Positions 32,317 through 38,860 of a DNA stretch of 64,000 nucleotides are shown piece by piece; positions within the stretch are counted from its first letter, which is position 1, and each line of letters starts with the position of its first letter. This stretch comes from Desulfovibrio aminophilus (GTDB lineage: Bacteria > Desulfobacterota > Desulfovibrionia > Desulfovibrionales > Desulfovibrionaceae), in NCBI RefSeq assembly GCF_023660105.1, contig NZ_JAMHGA010000012.1, positions 310,001 through 374,000 on the forward strand, read 5' to 3'. The position numbers were made by a program, and so were the translations under genes. The notes under the pieces were generated by a model. It was not told the DNA's origin and made no database searches. It saw only the letters and a program-made list of their open reading frames with translations.

Positions 32317-32483
32317 GAGCATCAGCCTTCCCTTTTCCGCATCGCCCGGATCATTTCCCGCCAGGACGGCTTTGGTGAATTGCATAAAGAGTCCTGACGC
32401 GGGAGGGGATCGGACGAAGAAACGGGGAGGCGCGGAGCGAGGGAGTTTTCATTTCACTCATCGTAACCCAGAGGGGGTACGGA

Positions 32484-33815
32484 ATGGTATCGGGTTCGCT
32501 TGCCCTGGTCTTCCTGCTCGTGGCCGTGGCGCTCATCATCCTGGCCACGGGACGCTGGAAGGTCAACGCCTTCGTGGTTCTCATCGGTGTGGCCTTCCTC
32601 TACGGCCTGGCCATCGGCATGCCCGCCCTGGACGTGGTCAAGGCCGTGCGCGACGGCTTCGGCGGCACGCTGGCCAGCATCGGCATCGTGATCATCGCCG
32701 GAACGATCATGGGCTACATCCTGGAAAAGACCGGCGCGGCCCTGGTCATGACCCGGGCCATCCTCGGCCTGGTGGGCCGCAACCGCGCGCCCCTGGCCAT
32801 GAACATGGCCGGATACGTGGTCTCCATCCCGGTCTTCTGCGACTCGGGCTACGTGATCATGAGCCCGCTGAACAAGGCCCTCTCGGCCGAGAGCGGCACC
32901 TCCATGTCGATCATGGGCGTGGCCCTGGCCACCGGCCTCTACGCCACCCACACCATGGTCCCGCCCACCCCCGGCCCGCTGGCCGCCGCGGGCACCCTGA
33001 ACGCCGACGTGGGCATGGTCATCCTCTACGGCCTCATCGTCTCCCTGCCCGCCTCCCTGGTGGGCTTGGCCTGGGCCAAGTTCGCGGGCCGCAAGTACGT
33101 CATCTCCGCCGGAGTCGAGGAGACCTACTCCGACCTGATCAAGAACCACGAACGGCTGCCCGGAACCTTCCTGAGCTTCCTGCCGCTGCTCCTGCCCATC
33201 GTGCTCATCCTGCTCAAGTCCCTGGCCGGATTCCCGTCCAAGCCCTTCGGCTCCGGCGCCCTGGCCGCCGCGCTGAACTTCTTCGGCGACCCGGTGACGG
33301 CCCTCATGCTCGGCGTGCTGGCCAGCCTGCTGCTCGTCCCGGGCAAGAACCTGGGCACGGCCGTGGACAAGTGGATGGGCCAGGGCATCAAGGACGCGGC
33401 CATCATCCTGGCCATCACCGCCGCCGGCGGCTCCTTCGGCAAGGTCCTGGCGGCCTCGCCCATGAAGGTCTTCATCGCCGACAACATGGCCGGGATGAAC
33501 CTGGGCATCCTCCTGCCCTTCCTCATCTCGGCGGCCCTGAAGACCGCCCAGGGCTCGTCCACCGTGGCGATCATCACCACCTCGGCCATCATGGCCCCGC
33601 TCATGACCGCCCTGGGCCTGAACCCGGCCCTGACCGCCGTGACCATCGGCGCGGGCTCCATGGTGGTGTCCCACGCCAACGACTCCTACTTCTGGGTCGT
33701 GTCCCAGTTCGCCAACATCCCGGTGGACGTGGCCTACAAGATCTACACCTCGGCCACGGCCGTGGTGGGCGGGGCCGCCTTCCTGGGCTGCCTGATCCTG
33801 TCCCTGTTCGTCTGA
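32484..33815 (+). CDS. GntP family sugar-acid permease
   Basis: Inner-membrane transporter of 443 residues with about 12 hydrophobic segments. GntP-family features include IVIIAGTIMGYILEKTGAAL, IPVFCDSGYVIMSPLNKAL, HTMVPPTPGPLAAAGTL and SHANDSYFWVVSQF. Members import gluconate, glycerate and related acids with protons. The adjacent glycerate 2-kinase and CdaR-type regulator make glycerate the most likely substrate here, an inference from context. AGAGGGGG precedes the ATG. Confidence 0.9.
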   Translation: MVSGSLALVFLLVAVALIILATGRWKVNAFVVLIGVAFLYGLAIGMPALDVVKAVRDGFGGTLASIGIVIIAGTIMGYILEKTGAALVMTRAILGLVGRNRAPLAMNMAGYVVSIPVFCDSGYVIMSPLNKALSAESGTSMSIMGVALATGLYATHTMVPPTPGPLAAAGTLNADVGMVILYGLIVSLPASLVGLAWAKFAGRKYVISAGVEETYSDLIKNHERLPGTFLSFLPLLLPIVLILLKSLAGFPSKPFGSGALAAALNFFGDPVTALMLGVLASLLLVPGKNLGTAVDKWMGQGIKDAAIILAITAAGGSFGKVLAASPMKVFIADNMAGMNLGILLPFLISAALKTAQGSSTVAIITTSAIMAPLMTALGLNPALTAVTIGAGSMVVSHANDSYFWVVSQFANIPVDVAYKIYTSATAVVGGAAFLGCLILSLFV

Positions 33816-33823
33816 GGAAAACC

Positions 33824-33855
33824 CCGGGCGGCCCGTCGGCGGACGGGCCGCCCGG
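33824..33855 (+). terminator. Perfect 14-bp hairpin after gntP
   Basis: CCGGGCGGCCCGTC (33824-33837) pairs exactly with GACGGGCCGCCCGG (33842-33855) around a 4-nt loop. There is no T-tract, so it may be a partial terminator or an mRNA-protecting hairpin that sets different levels for the permease and the downstream genes. Confidence 0.45.
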
Positions 33856-33872
33856 CATCTAAGGATACGACG

Positions 33873-34535
33873 ATGCGCTCCCTTTTCCTGGCCATCCGCC
33901 AGCGCCTGGGCCTGAACGCCTACATGACCGGGGACTATCCCCGCGCCGAGCGCCATTTCCAGGCCATCGCCCGGGCCGAGGGCGAGAGCCAGCGCGCCCT
34001 GCGCAACCTGGGCCTGGTGCGCATGGCCCTGGGCGACCACGCCGAGGCCGAGCGCCTCTTCGCCCGCGAACTGGAGCTGTACGGGGTCACGCCTTCGCGG
34101 CTCCAGGCCCTGGCCGACGCGGCCTATCTTTCCGGCGACCGCGAAAAGGCCCTGCGCCGCGTCGCGGACGCGCTCGCGCATCCCGACTGCCCCAACCGCG
34201 CCCTGCTCGAACTGCGCCGCCGCGTCTGCGTCGATGCCGGGGCCTACGGCCGGGCCATGCGGGGACAGACATTTCTTCAGGAAGGCGCCGAACTGCTGAA
34301 GGCCGGCGACGCCCAGGCCGCCCTGGCCGCCTTCCAGCGCGCCGCCCAGGCCGATCCGGGCAATTTCGTGGCCCTGAACAACATCGGCGGCATCCAGCTG
34401 AATCACCTGAACGATCCCAAGGCCGCCGCGCGGACCTTCGAACAGGCCCTGGCCCTTGTGGATCTGCCCATGCTGCGCCAGAATCTGGCCCGGGCCCGCG
34501 AGGCCCTGGCCACGGGCGCGACGCGCCCCAAATGA
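33873..34535 (+). CDS. TPR-repeat protein
   Basis: A 220-residue soluble protein made of tetratricopeptide-like repeats: LNAYMTGDYPRAERHFQAIA, LGLVRMALGDHAEAERLFAR, LADAAYLSGDREKALRRVAD, LLKAGDAQAALAAFQRAAQA and LNDPKAAARTFEQAL. No signal peptide or enzyme domain is visible. TPR proteins act as protein-binding scaffolds; the partner is unknown. It lies between the gntP-like permease and glycerate kinase genes, 57 bp after the permease and 26 bp before the kinase, so it is probably co-transcribed with them. Why a TPR scaffold belongs to this cassette is unclear. Confidence 0.8.
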   Translation: MRSLFLAIRQRLGLNAYMTGDYPRAERHFQAIARAEGESQRALRNLGLVRMALGDHAEAERLFARELELYGVTPSRLQALADAAYLSGDREKALRRVADALAHPDCPNRALLELRRRVCVDAGAYGRAMRGQTFLQEGAELLKAGDAQAALAAFQRAAQADPGNFVALNNIGGIQLNHLNDPKAAARTFEQALALVDLPMLRQNLARAREALATGATRPK

Positions 34536-34561
34536 CATTCCCAGTCCAAGGAGACCGGTCC

Positions 34562-35938
34562 ATGCCCGAAGTGTCCCCCCGCGACCAGCTGCGCCAGATA
34601 TTCTCCGCCGCGCTCCAGCGCATCGACCCCTACCGCATGCTGCTCGACCACGTGCGCGTGGAGGACGGACGGCTTCTGGTGGAGATGGAGAACGAGCGCC
34701 ATGAGGTCGACCTCTCGGCCTTCCGGCGCATCCTGGTCCTGGGCGCGGGCAAGGCCTCGGCCCGCATGGGCCGGGCCATCGAGGAGATCCTCGGCGACCG
34801 GGTTTCCGGCGGCTGCATCGTGACCAAGTACGGCCACGCCGAACCCCTGGAGCGCATCGAGGTGCTGGAAGCCGGGCATCCCGTGCCCGACGAGAACGGC
34901 GTGCGCGCGGCCCGCAAGATCGCCGATCTGGCCGACCAGGCCGAGGCCGACACGCTGGTGGTCACGCTCATCTCCGGCGGCGGCTCCGCGCTCCTGCCCT
35001 CCCCCCTGGAAATCGAGACGGACGGGGAACGCATCGCCCTGACCCTGGCGGACAAGCAGCAGGCCACCCGCGAACTCCTGGCCTGCGGCGCGGACATCGG
35101 CGAGATCAACTGCCTGCGCAAGCACCTCTCCGGACTCAAGGGCGGCCGCCTGCTCCAACGCCTGTCCCCGGCGCGGAGCTGCAACTTCATCCTCTCCGAC
35201 GTGGTCGGCGACCACCTGGACACCATCGCCTCGGGCATCACGGCCCACGACCGCTCCACCTTCGCCCAGGCCGCGGCGGTCATCGACAAGTACGGCCTGG
35301 ACGCGCGCGTCTCGCCCAAGATCATGCACGTCCTGCGCCTGGGACTGGCCGGACGCATCCCGGACACGGTGAAGCCCGGCGACCCGGCCCTGGACCTGGC
35401 CCGGAACATCCTCATCGGCACGAACCACGCGGCCATGCTGGCGGCCTGCGAAACCGCCGCCTCCCTGGGCTACAACGTGGCTCCCCTGACCTGCATGCTC
35501 ACCGGCGAGGCCCGCGAGGCCGCCAAGTTCCTCTCCGGCATCGCCCAAGACGTGCGCCGCCGGGAGATGCTCGTGAAACGCCCGGCCTGCGTCATCCTGG
35601 GCGGCGAGACCGTGGTCACGCTCTTCGGCGAGGGCAAGGGCGGCCGGAACCAGGAAATGGCCCTGGCCTTCCTGGCCCAGATGGACCTGGATGAGGAGCG
35701 CGGACGGGGCATCCACTTCCTCTCGGCCTCCACCGACGGCAGCGACGGCCCCACGGACGCGGCCGGGGCCTTCGCCTCCACCGATCTCCTGGAGCGGGCC
35801 AAGAGCGCCGGGCTGTCCATCGCCGACTCCCTGCGCAACAACGATTCCTATCACTTCTTCGAGCGCATCGACGGACTGTTCAAGACCGGGCCGACCATGA
35901 CCAACGTCTGCGACCTGCACATCCTGCTCGTGCCCTGA
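34562..35938 (+). CDS. Glycerate 2-kinase (MOFRL family)
   Basis: Phosphorylates D-glycerate to 2-phosphoglycerate, feeding lower glycolysis. The 458-residue protein shows the N-terminal DUF4147-type domain (ILVLGAGKASARMGRAIEEI; VEVLEAGHPVPDENG-like segment; LISGGGSALLPSPLE; LRKHLSGLKGGRL) and the C-terminal MOFRL domain (CVILGGETVVTLFGEGKGGR, RNQEMALAFL, STDGSDGPTDAAGAF). I chose the ATG at 34562 because AAGGAG lies 8 nt upstream; an ATG at 34532 overlaps the TPR gene. With the GntP permease and CdaR regulator it forms a sugar-acid utilisation cassette. Confidence 0.9.
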   Translation: MPEVSPRDQLRQIFSAALQRIDPYRMLLDHVRVEDGRLLVEMENERHEVDLSAFRRILVLGAGKASARMGRAIEEILGDRVSGGCIVTKYGHAEPLERIEVLEAGHPVPDENGVRAARKIADLADQAEADTLVVTLISGGGSALLPSPLEIETDGERIALTLADKQQATRELLACGADIGEINCLRKHLSGLKGGRLLQRLSPARSCNFILSDVVGDHLDTIASGITAHDRSTFAQAAAVIDKYGLDARVSPKIMHVLRLGLAGRIPDTVKPGDPALDLARNILIGTNHAAMLAACETAASLGYNVAPLTCMLTGEAREAAKFLSGIAQDVRRREMLVKRPACVILGGETVVTLFGEGKGGRNQEMALAFLAQMDLDEERGRGIHFLSASTDGSDGPTDAAGAFASTDLLERAKSAGLSIADSLRNNDSYHFFERIDGLFKTGPTMTNVCDLHILLVP

Positions 35939-35945
35939 CGGGGAA

Positions 35946-35968
35946 TGGAGCGTGATTTTCACGCTCCA
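35946..35968. promoter_or_regulatory. 10-bp perfect hairpin after the glycerate kinase gene
   Basis: TGGAGCGTGA-TTT-TCACGCTCCA lies 7 bp past the stop codon. It has no trailing T-tract. It may act as a terminator-like or mRNA-stabilising structure, or as an operator for the SHOCT gene downstream. Confidence 0.4.
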
Positions 35969-36078
35969 CCTGCTGCATCCGCCGCCCGGGTGATGTATGA
36001 TGGCCTCGAAGTCCTCTCTCCGCTCGGACGTGCCGCGGGGAGACTCTTCCGCGCCGTTCAACCAGCAGGAGGAACATC

Positions 36079-36363
36079 ATGCGCCCCGACTCCCTCGACT
36101 GCCTCCGCCTGTTCGCCCAGTATGGTCCGGGCTCCGGCTCGGGCTTCGGCCCCGGAGGGGGCTACCAGATGATGTCGCCCCTCGGCGGGGGGCTGGTCAT
36201 GCTGCTCGGACTGGCCCTGGTGGTCATCCTCGCGGTCTGGCTGCTGCGCCGTCCCGGAAGCGGCGCGGACGACACGCCCCTGTCCATCCTCAAGACCCGC
36301 TACGCCCGAGGGGAGATCAGCCGGGAGGAATTCGAACGGATGAAGAAGGACATCCAGGGCTGA
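36079..36363 (+). CDS. SHOCT-domain small membrane protein
   Basis: A 94-residue protein with a Gly-rich start, one membrane helix (GLVMLLGLALVVILAVWLL, about 38-57) and a C-terminal SHOCT motif (SILKTRYARGEISREEFERM, then KKDIQG). SHOCT is a short C-terminal helical domain found in many membrane and phage-shock-type proteins, thought to mediate oligomerisation. AGGAGG precedes the ATG. It is a single gene with a terminator right after it. Confidence 0.85.
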   Translation: MRPDSLDCLRLFAQYGPGSGSGFGPGGGYQMMSPLGGGLVMLLGLALVVILAVWLLRRPGSGADDTPLSILKTRYARGEISREEFERMKKDIQG

Positions 36364-36373
36364 AAAAACGAGA

Positions 36374-36408
36374 AAGGCCCCGGCCGGGCCGCAACCCGCC
36401 GGGGCCTT
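36374..36408. terminator. Bidirectional terminator between the SHOCT and TSUP genes
   Basis: An 11-bp stem AAGGCCCCGGC (36374-36384) / GCCGGGGCCTT (36398-36408). On the minus strand it is followed by TCTCGTTTTTT, giving a good terminator for the TSUP operon; on the plus strand the tail is weak. Confidence 0.8.
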
Positions 36409-36434
36409 CGCCAAGGGCATGGGGCAAAAGAGCG

Positions 36435-37487
36435 CTAGGCCCGGGAAGGAACCTCGGCGGCCCGACGGCCCTTCCACATGGCCCCGAGGATGATCACCGC
36501 TCCGGTGGCCAGGGCCAGGCACATGAAGGCGAAGCTCACGCTGCCCATGATCGAGAGGGCGCCCTCGGACACGTTCATGATCCCCAGCTTCACCAGGTAC
36601 TTGGGCACGGCGATGGCCCGGCTCACGGCCACGATGAGCATGATGACGGCCATGACGGACTTGATCATGTGCTCGCGCACGTAGGTGGTGCCGATGGCGC
36701 CGAGCTGCACGCCCATGAGCGATCCGGCCAGGATGATGAGCACGAGGCGGATGTCCACCATGCCGTGCATGGCCCAGTTGACCGTTCCGGCCATGCCCAT
36801 GATGAAGGCCACCACGAGCTCGGAGGCCGAGGCCACGAGGCTGGACGCGCCGACCACATAGATCATGCCGGGCACGCCGATGAAGCCGCCCACGGCGATG
36901 GTGGCGGCCAGCATGCCGGTGGCCAGACCCACGGGAACGGTGAACCACAGGGAGATGCGCAGGCCCGAGGTCTTGAAGGTGATCATGGGCCAGAGCTCGA
37001 TCTTCTGGAGCCGCAGGGCCAGGGAGCTCGGCTTCTCCTCGCCGCCGCAACGCGCGCACTTCAGGGCGTCGATCATGACGAAGCCGCCCACGACGACGAG
37101 CACGGCCACGAAGGACAGGCTGACGTAGAGGTCCGATCCGGCCTGGCCCCAGCGCTCCAGGATGGCGCGCTGGACCTGGATGCCGATCTGCACGCCGACG
37201 CCCGCGGACGCGGCCGTGATGAGGCCGAGCTTGATGTCCACCTGGCCGTAGCGGAAGCGCTTGAGGGCTCCCACCAGGGCCTTGGGGAACTTGTGGCACA
37301 TGTTGCTGGCCACGGCCACGGTGCCGGGCACGCCCAGGCTCATCATGCCCGGGGTGAGCACGAAGGCGCCGCCGGAGCCGATGAAGCCGCTCACCAGGCC
37401 GCCGATGAAGCCCACGATGAAGAGAAAGCCCACGGCCTGGAAGTTCAACTCAATGAACTTGCTGGTATCGAGAAGCAACGTTTCCAT
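36435..37487 (-). CDS. TSUP family anion exporter (TauE/SafE type)
   Basis: A 350-residue membrane protein of the TauE/SafE (sulfite/sulfonate exporter) family. About eight hydrophobic segments include the repeated family motif GLVSGFIGSGGAFVLTPGMM near the N-terminus and ATIAVGGFIGVPGMIYVVGA in the second half. Between the halves a cytoplasmic-type loop carries CARCGGEEKPSS, a CxxC pair uncommon in the family. Members move sulfite, sulfoacetate and similar anions; in a sulfate reducer sulfite or thiosulfate handling is a reasonable guess, but the substrate is not readable. It is the last gene of a four-gene minus-strand operon. Confidence 0.85.
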   Translation of the reverse strand: METLLLDTSKFIELNFQAVGFLFIVGFIGGLVSGFIGSGGAFVLTPGMMSLGVPGTVAVASNMCHKFPKALVGALKRFRYGQVDIKLGLITAASAGVGVQIGIQVQRAILERWGQAGSDLYVSLSFVAVLVVVGGFVMIDALKCARCGGEEKPSSLALRLQKIELWPMITFKTSGLRISLWFTVPVGLATGMLAATIAVGGFIGVPGMIYVVGASSLVASASELVVAFIMGMAGTVNWAMHGMVDIRLVLIILAGSLMGVQLGAIGTTYVREHMIKSVMAVIMLIVAVSRAIAVPKYLVKLGIMNVSEGALSIMGSVSFAFMCLALATGAVIILGAMWKGRRAAEVPSRA

Positions 37488-37514
37488 GATGTCGATCCTT
37501 TCCTGATCCCGATG

Positions 37515-37802
37515 CTAGGCGTTGAGGGTGGCGCGGGGCTGAGGACGGGTGGCGGGGCGCTGGGTCGCGCGCGGCCGGGCCACGACGCCGAGACAGGACC
37601 AGAGGTTCGAGGCGAAGGCCCCGTGGATGTATGAGAACAGGAAAACCGTGGCGATCGGTCCGGCGGCCCAGAACGAGCCCCTGGAGAACAGCGCGGTCAG
37701 GGTGTTCGCCTGGCTGAACGCCGCCGCGTACAGGGCCACGGACAGCACTCCGTAGATGATCGTCTTGACGACGGGCTTCTTGCCCTCGGTCAACTGCGCC
37801 AT
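37515..37802 (-). CDS. Small membrane protein of the TSUP operon (95 aa)
   Basis: A 95-residue protein with two hydrophobic segments (VVKTIIYGVLSVALYAAAFS and AAGPIATVFLFSYIHGAFAS) and a basic, Pro/Arg-rich C-terminal tail (ARPRATQRPATRPQPRATLN). It has an excellent GAGGAGGAAG ribosome binding site. No known domain is recognised. Its place 27 bp upstream of the TSUP gene suggests an accessory subunit or regulator of that exporter. Confidence 0.7.
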   Translation of the reverse strand: MAQLTEGKKPVVKTIIYGVLSVALYAAAFSQANTLTALFSRGSFWAAGPIATVFLFSYIHGAFASNLWSCLGVVARPRATQRPATRPQPRATLNA

Positions 37803-37857
37803 GATGCTCTTCCTCCTCGTGGTTGTATGGCCCGTCCGTCCGGGACGGGATGGTTTC

Positions 37858-38418
37858 CTAATCCACCGTGAACAGGGCCGAGGGCGCCCGGCCTTCCAGC
37901 TTGGCCCCCTCCCCTGGATCGCTCAGAATCAGTTCGACCCGGTGCAGGTCGCGGCAGAGGCCGTCGACCTCCCGGGCCGTGTCGCCGAAACGGACCACAT
38001 GCCCGGCCTCCAGGCCCCGGCCCGTGGCCAGCAGCAGCCAAGGGCGGACCTCCTCGCCGGAGCGGCGGACAAAGCCGTCGCGCAGATAGGCGTTCATCTG
38101 CGGGGTGGACGCGGCGGCCCCGGGGTCGCCGACGCTTAGAAAGACGAGGCCGTATTCCAGCCGCTGGGCCAGGCCCAGGGCGTACTCCGCCAGGCGGGGG
38201 GAAAAGGAGTGGCCGCGGCCCACGACCAGGATGCGCTTGCGGCCGGAACCGCCCCGCCGGAGGACTCCGCCGGCCAGGGCCTGCTCGCCGGCCTCGGCCA
38301 GGGCCAGGGCCTCGGCGTAGTCCGCGAAGCGGTCGCGGCGTCCGGGACCCTTGCGGATCCGGATGCCGCTGGGCCGGGACAACCCGGCCCAGATGCGCCT
38401 GGCGATGTCTCGGGGCAT
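37858..38418 (-). CDS. Universal-stress-protein-like protein
   Basis: A 186-residue protein with a USP-like alpha/beta fold: KRILVVGRGHSFSPRLAEYA, LGLAQRLEYGLVFLSVGDPG and a C-terminal VELILSDPGEG strand. The ATP-binding GxxGxxxxG signature of classical UspA is not clear, so it may be a non-ATP-binding type. A basic N-terminal extension of about 35 residues (ARRIWAGLSRPSGIRIRKGP) precedes the fold. GGAG lies at good spacing. It is the second gene of the TSUP operon, only 3 bp after the small first gene. Confidence 0.65.
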   Translation of the reverse strand: MPRDIARRIWAGLSRPSGIRIRKGPGRRDRFADYAEALALAEAGEQALAGGVLRRGGSGRKRILVVGRGHSFSPRLAEYALGLAQRLEYGLVFLSVGDPGAAASTPQMNAYLRDGFVRRSGEEVRPWLLLATGRGLEAGHVVRFGDTAREVDGLCRDLHRVELILSDPGEGAKLEGRAPSALFTVD

Positions 38419-38421
38419 GTC

Positions 38422-38595
38422 TTACTCCGCCCTCAGCACGACGCGGGGACGCTTGTCCTTGCGCGTGCCGTTCAGGCGGCGTTCCTGCCGCTCCTCGTCG
38501 GCCTTGGCCTGGCGCACGGCCTCTTCCTGCTCGTCGCGCTCGGCGAAGGCCACCGCCACGTAGACGCTCTCCATTTTTTCACGGATGGCCGCCAT
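38422..38595 (-). CDS. Small protein, first gene of the TSUP operon (57 aa)
   Basis: A 57-residue helical, highly charged protein: MAAIREKMESVYVAVAFAER, then a Glu/Lys/Arg-rich helix and a basic end. No family is recognised. I chose the ATG at 38595 because GGGAG lies 8 nt upstream and because the longer in-frame start at 38637 would lie inside the sigma-54-like promoter and has no ribosome binding site. It is the promoter-proximal cistron of the operon with the USP-like, small membrane and TSUP genes. Confidence 0.6.
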   Translation of the reverse strand: MAAIREKMESVYVAVAFAERDEQEEAVRQAKADEERQERRLNGTRKDKRPRVVLRAE

Positions 38596-38616
38596 ATCGG
38601 ATTCTCCCGGTTTGAT

Positions 38617-38653
38617 TGTTGCAAGCGATCTGGCCATACCAATTCGCGTGCCA
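38617..38653 (-). promoter_or_regulatory. Sigma-54-type promoter of the TSUP/USP operon
   Basis: The minus strand reads CTGGCACG-CGAA-TTGG. TGGCACG (38653-38647) matches the -24 consensus exactly, and the 10-bp GG-to-dinucleotide spacing is correct; the -12 box has GG where GC is usual (38642-38639). A second, weaker candidate with a perfect TTGCAA -12 box (38624-38619) and TGGCC -24 (38636-38632) has one extra base of spacing. The neighbouring operon encodes a sigma-54 activator. Confidence 0.65.
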
Positions 38654-38697
38654 GAGTTGTTTATTCACACAAGATATTGAATTTATGTGTTTTTTTG

Positions 38698-38841
38698 ATT
38701 CGTCGCGACAACGGAAAATCCACGGAGTGTTGCAAAAACGAACGACAAGGAATATGATTTACTCTATCATATTGATATTTTAAATTTTAATTAAAAGAAC
38801 AACAGCGTTCGATCCTGCAACAGCAGTTCGATTCCGCAACA
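38698..38841. promoter_or_regulatory. Repeated activator-type sites TGTTGC-N5-CGAAC in the divergent region
   Basis: Three 16-bp sites fit TGTTGC-N5-CGAAC: 38728-38743 on the plus strand, and 38807-38822 and 38826-38841 on the minus strand. A degenerate fourth lies at 38698-38713. Seen from the sigma-54-like promoter, all are upstream at 45-200 bp, the usual range for enhancer sites. The last two lie just before the start of the Lon-like gene. An AATATGAT/ATCATATT inverted repeat (38751-38773) and a possible TTTACT-N17-TAAATT promoter (38758-38786) are also in this gap. Confidence 0.6.
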
Positions 38842-38860
38842 CCGTTCAGGAGAGGGGTCG

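Noticed and set aside
32370-32400. Sigma-54 promoter before gntP (TTGGTGAATTGCAT)
   Set aside because: The GG-to-GC distance is 6 bp instead of 10, so it does not fit the consensus.
35997-37634. A 545-codon plus-strand frame opposite the TSUP gene
   Set aside because: Low-complexity His/Asp/Gly/Ala product, antisense to a clear membrane transporter.
38422-38637. Longer start (ATG at 38637) for the first gene of the TSUP operon
   Set aside because: No ribosome binding site, and it would begin at the sigma-54-like promoter; the ATG at 38595 has a good site.
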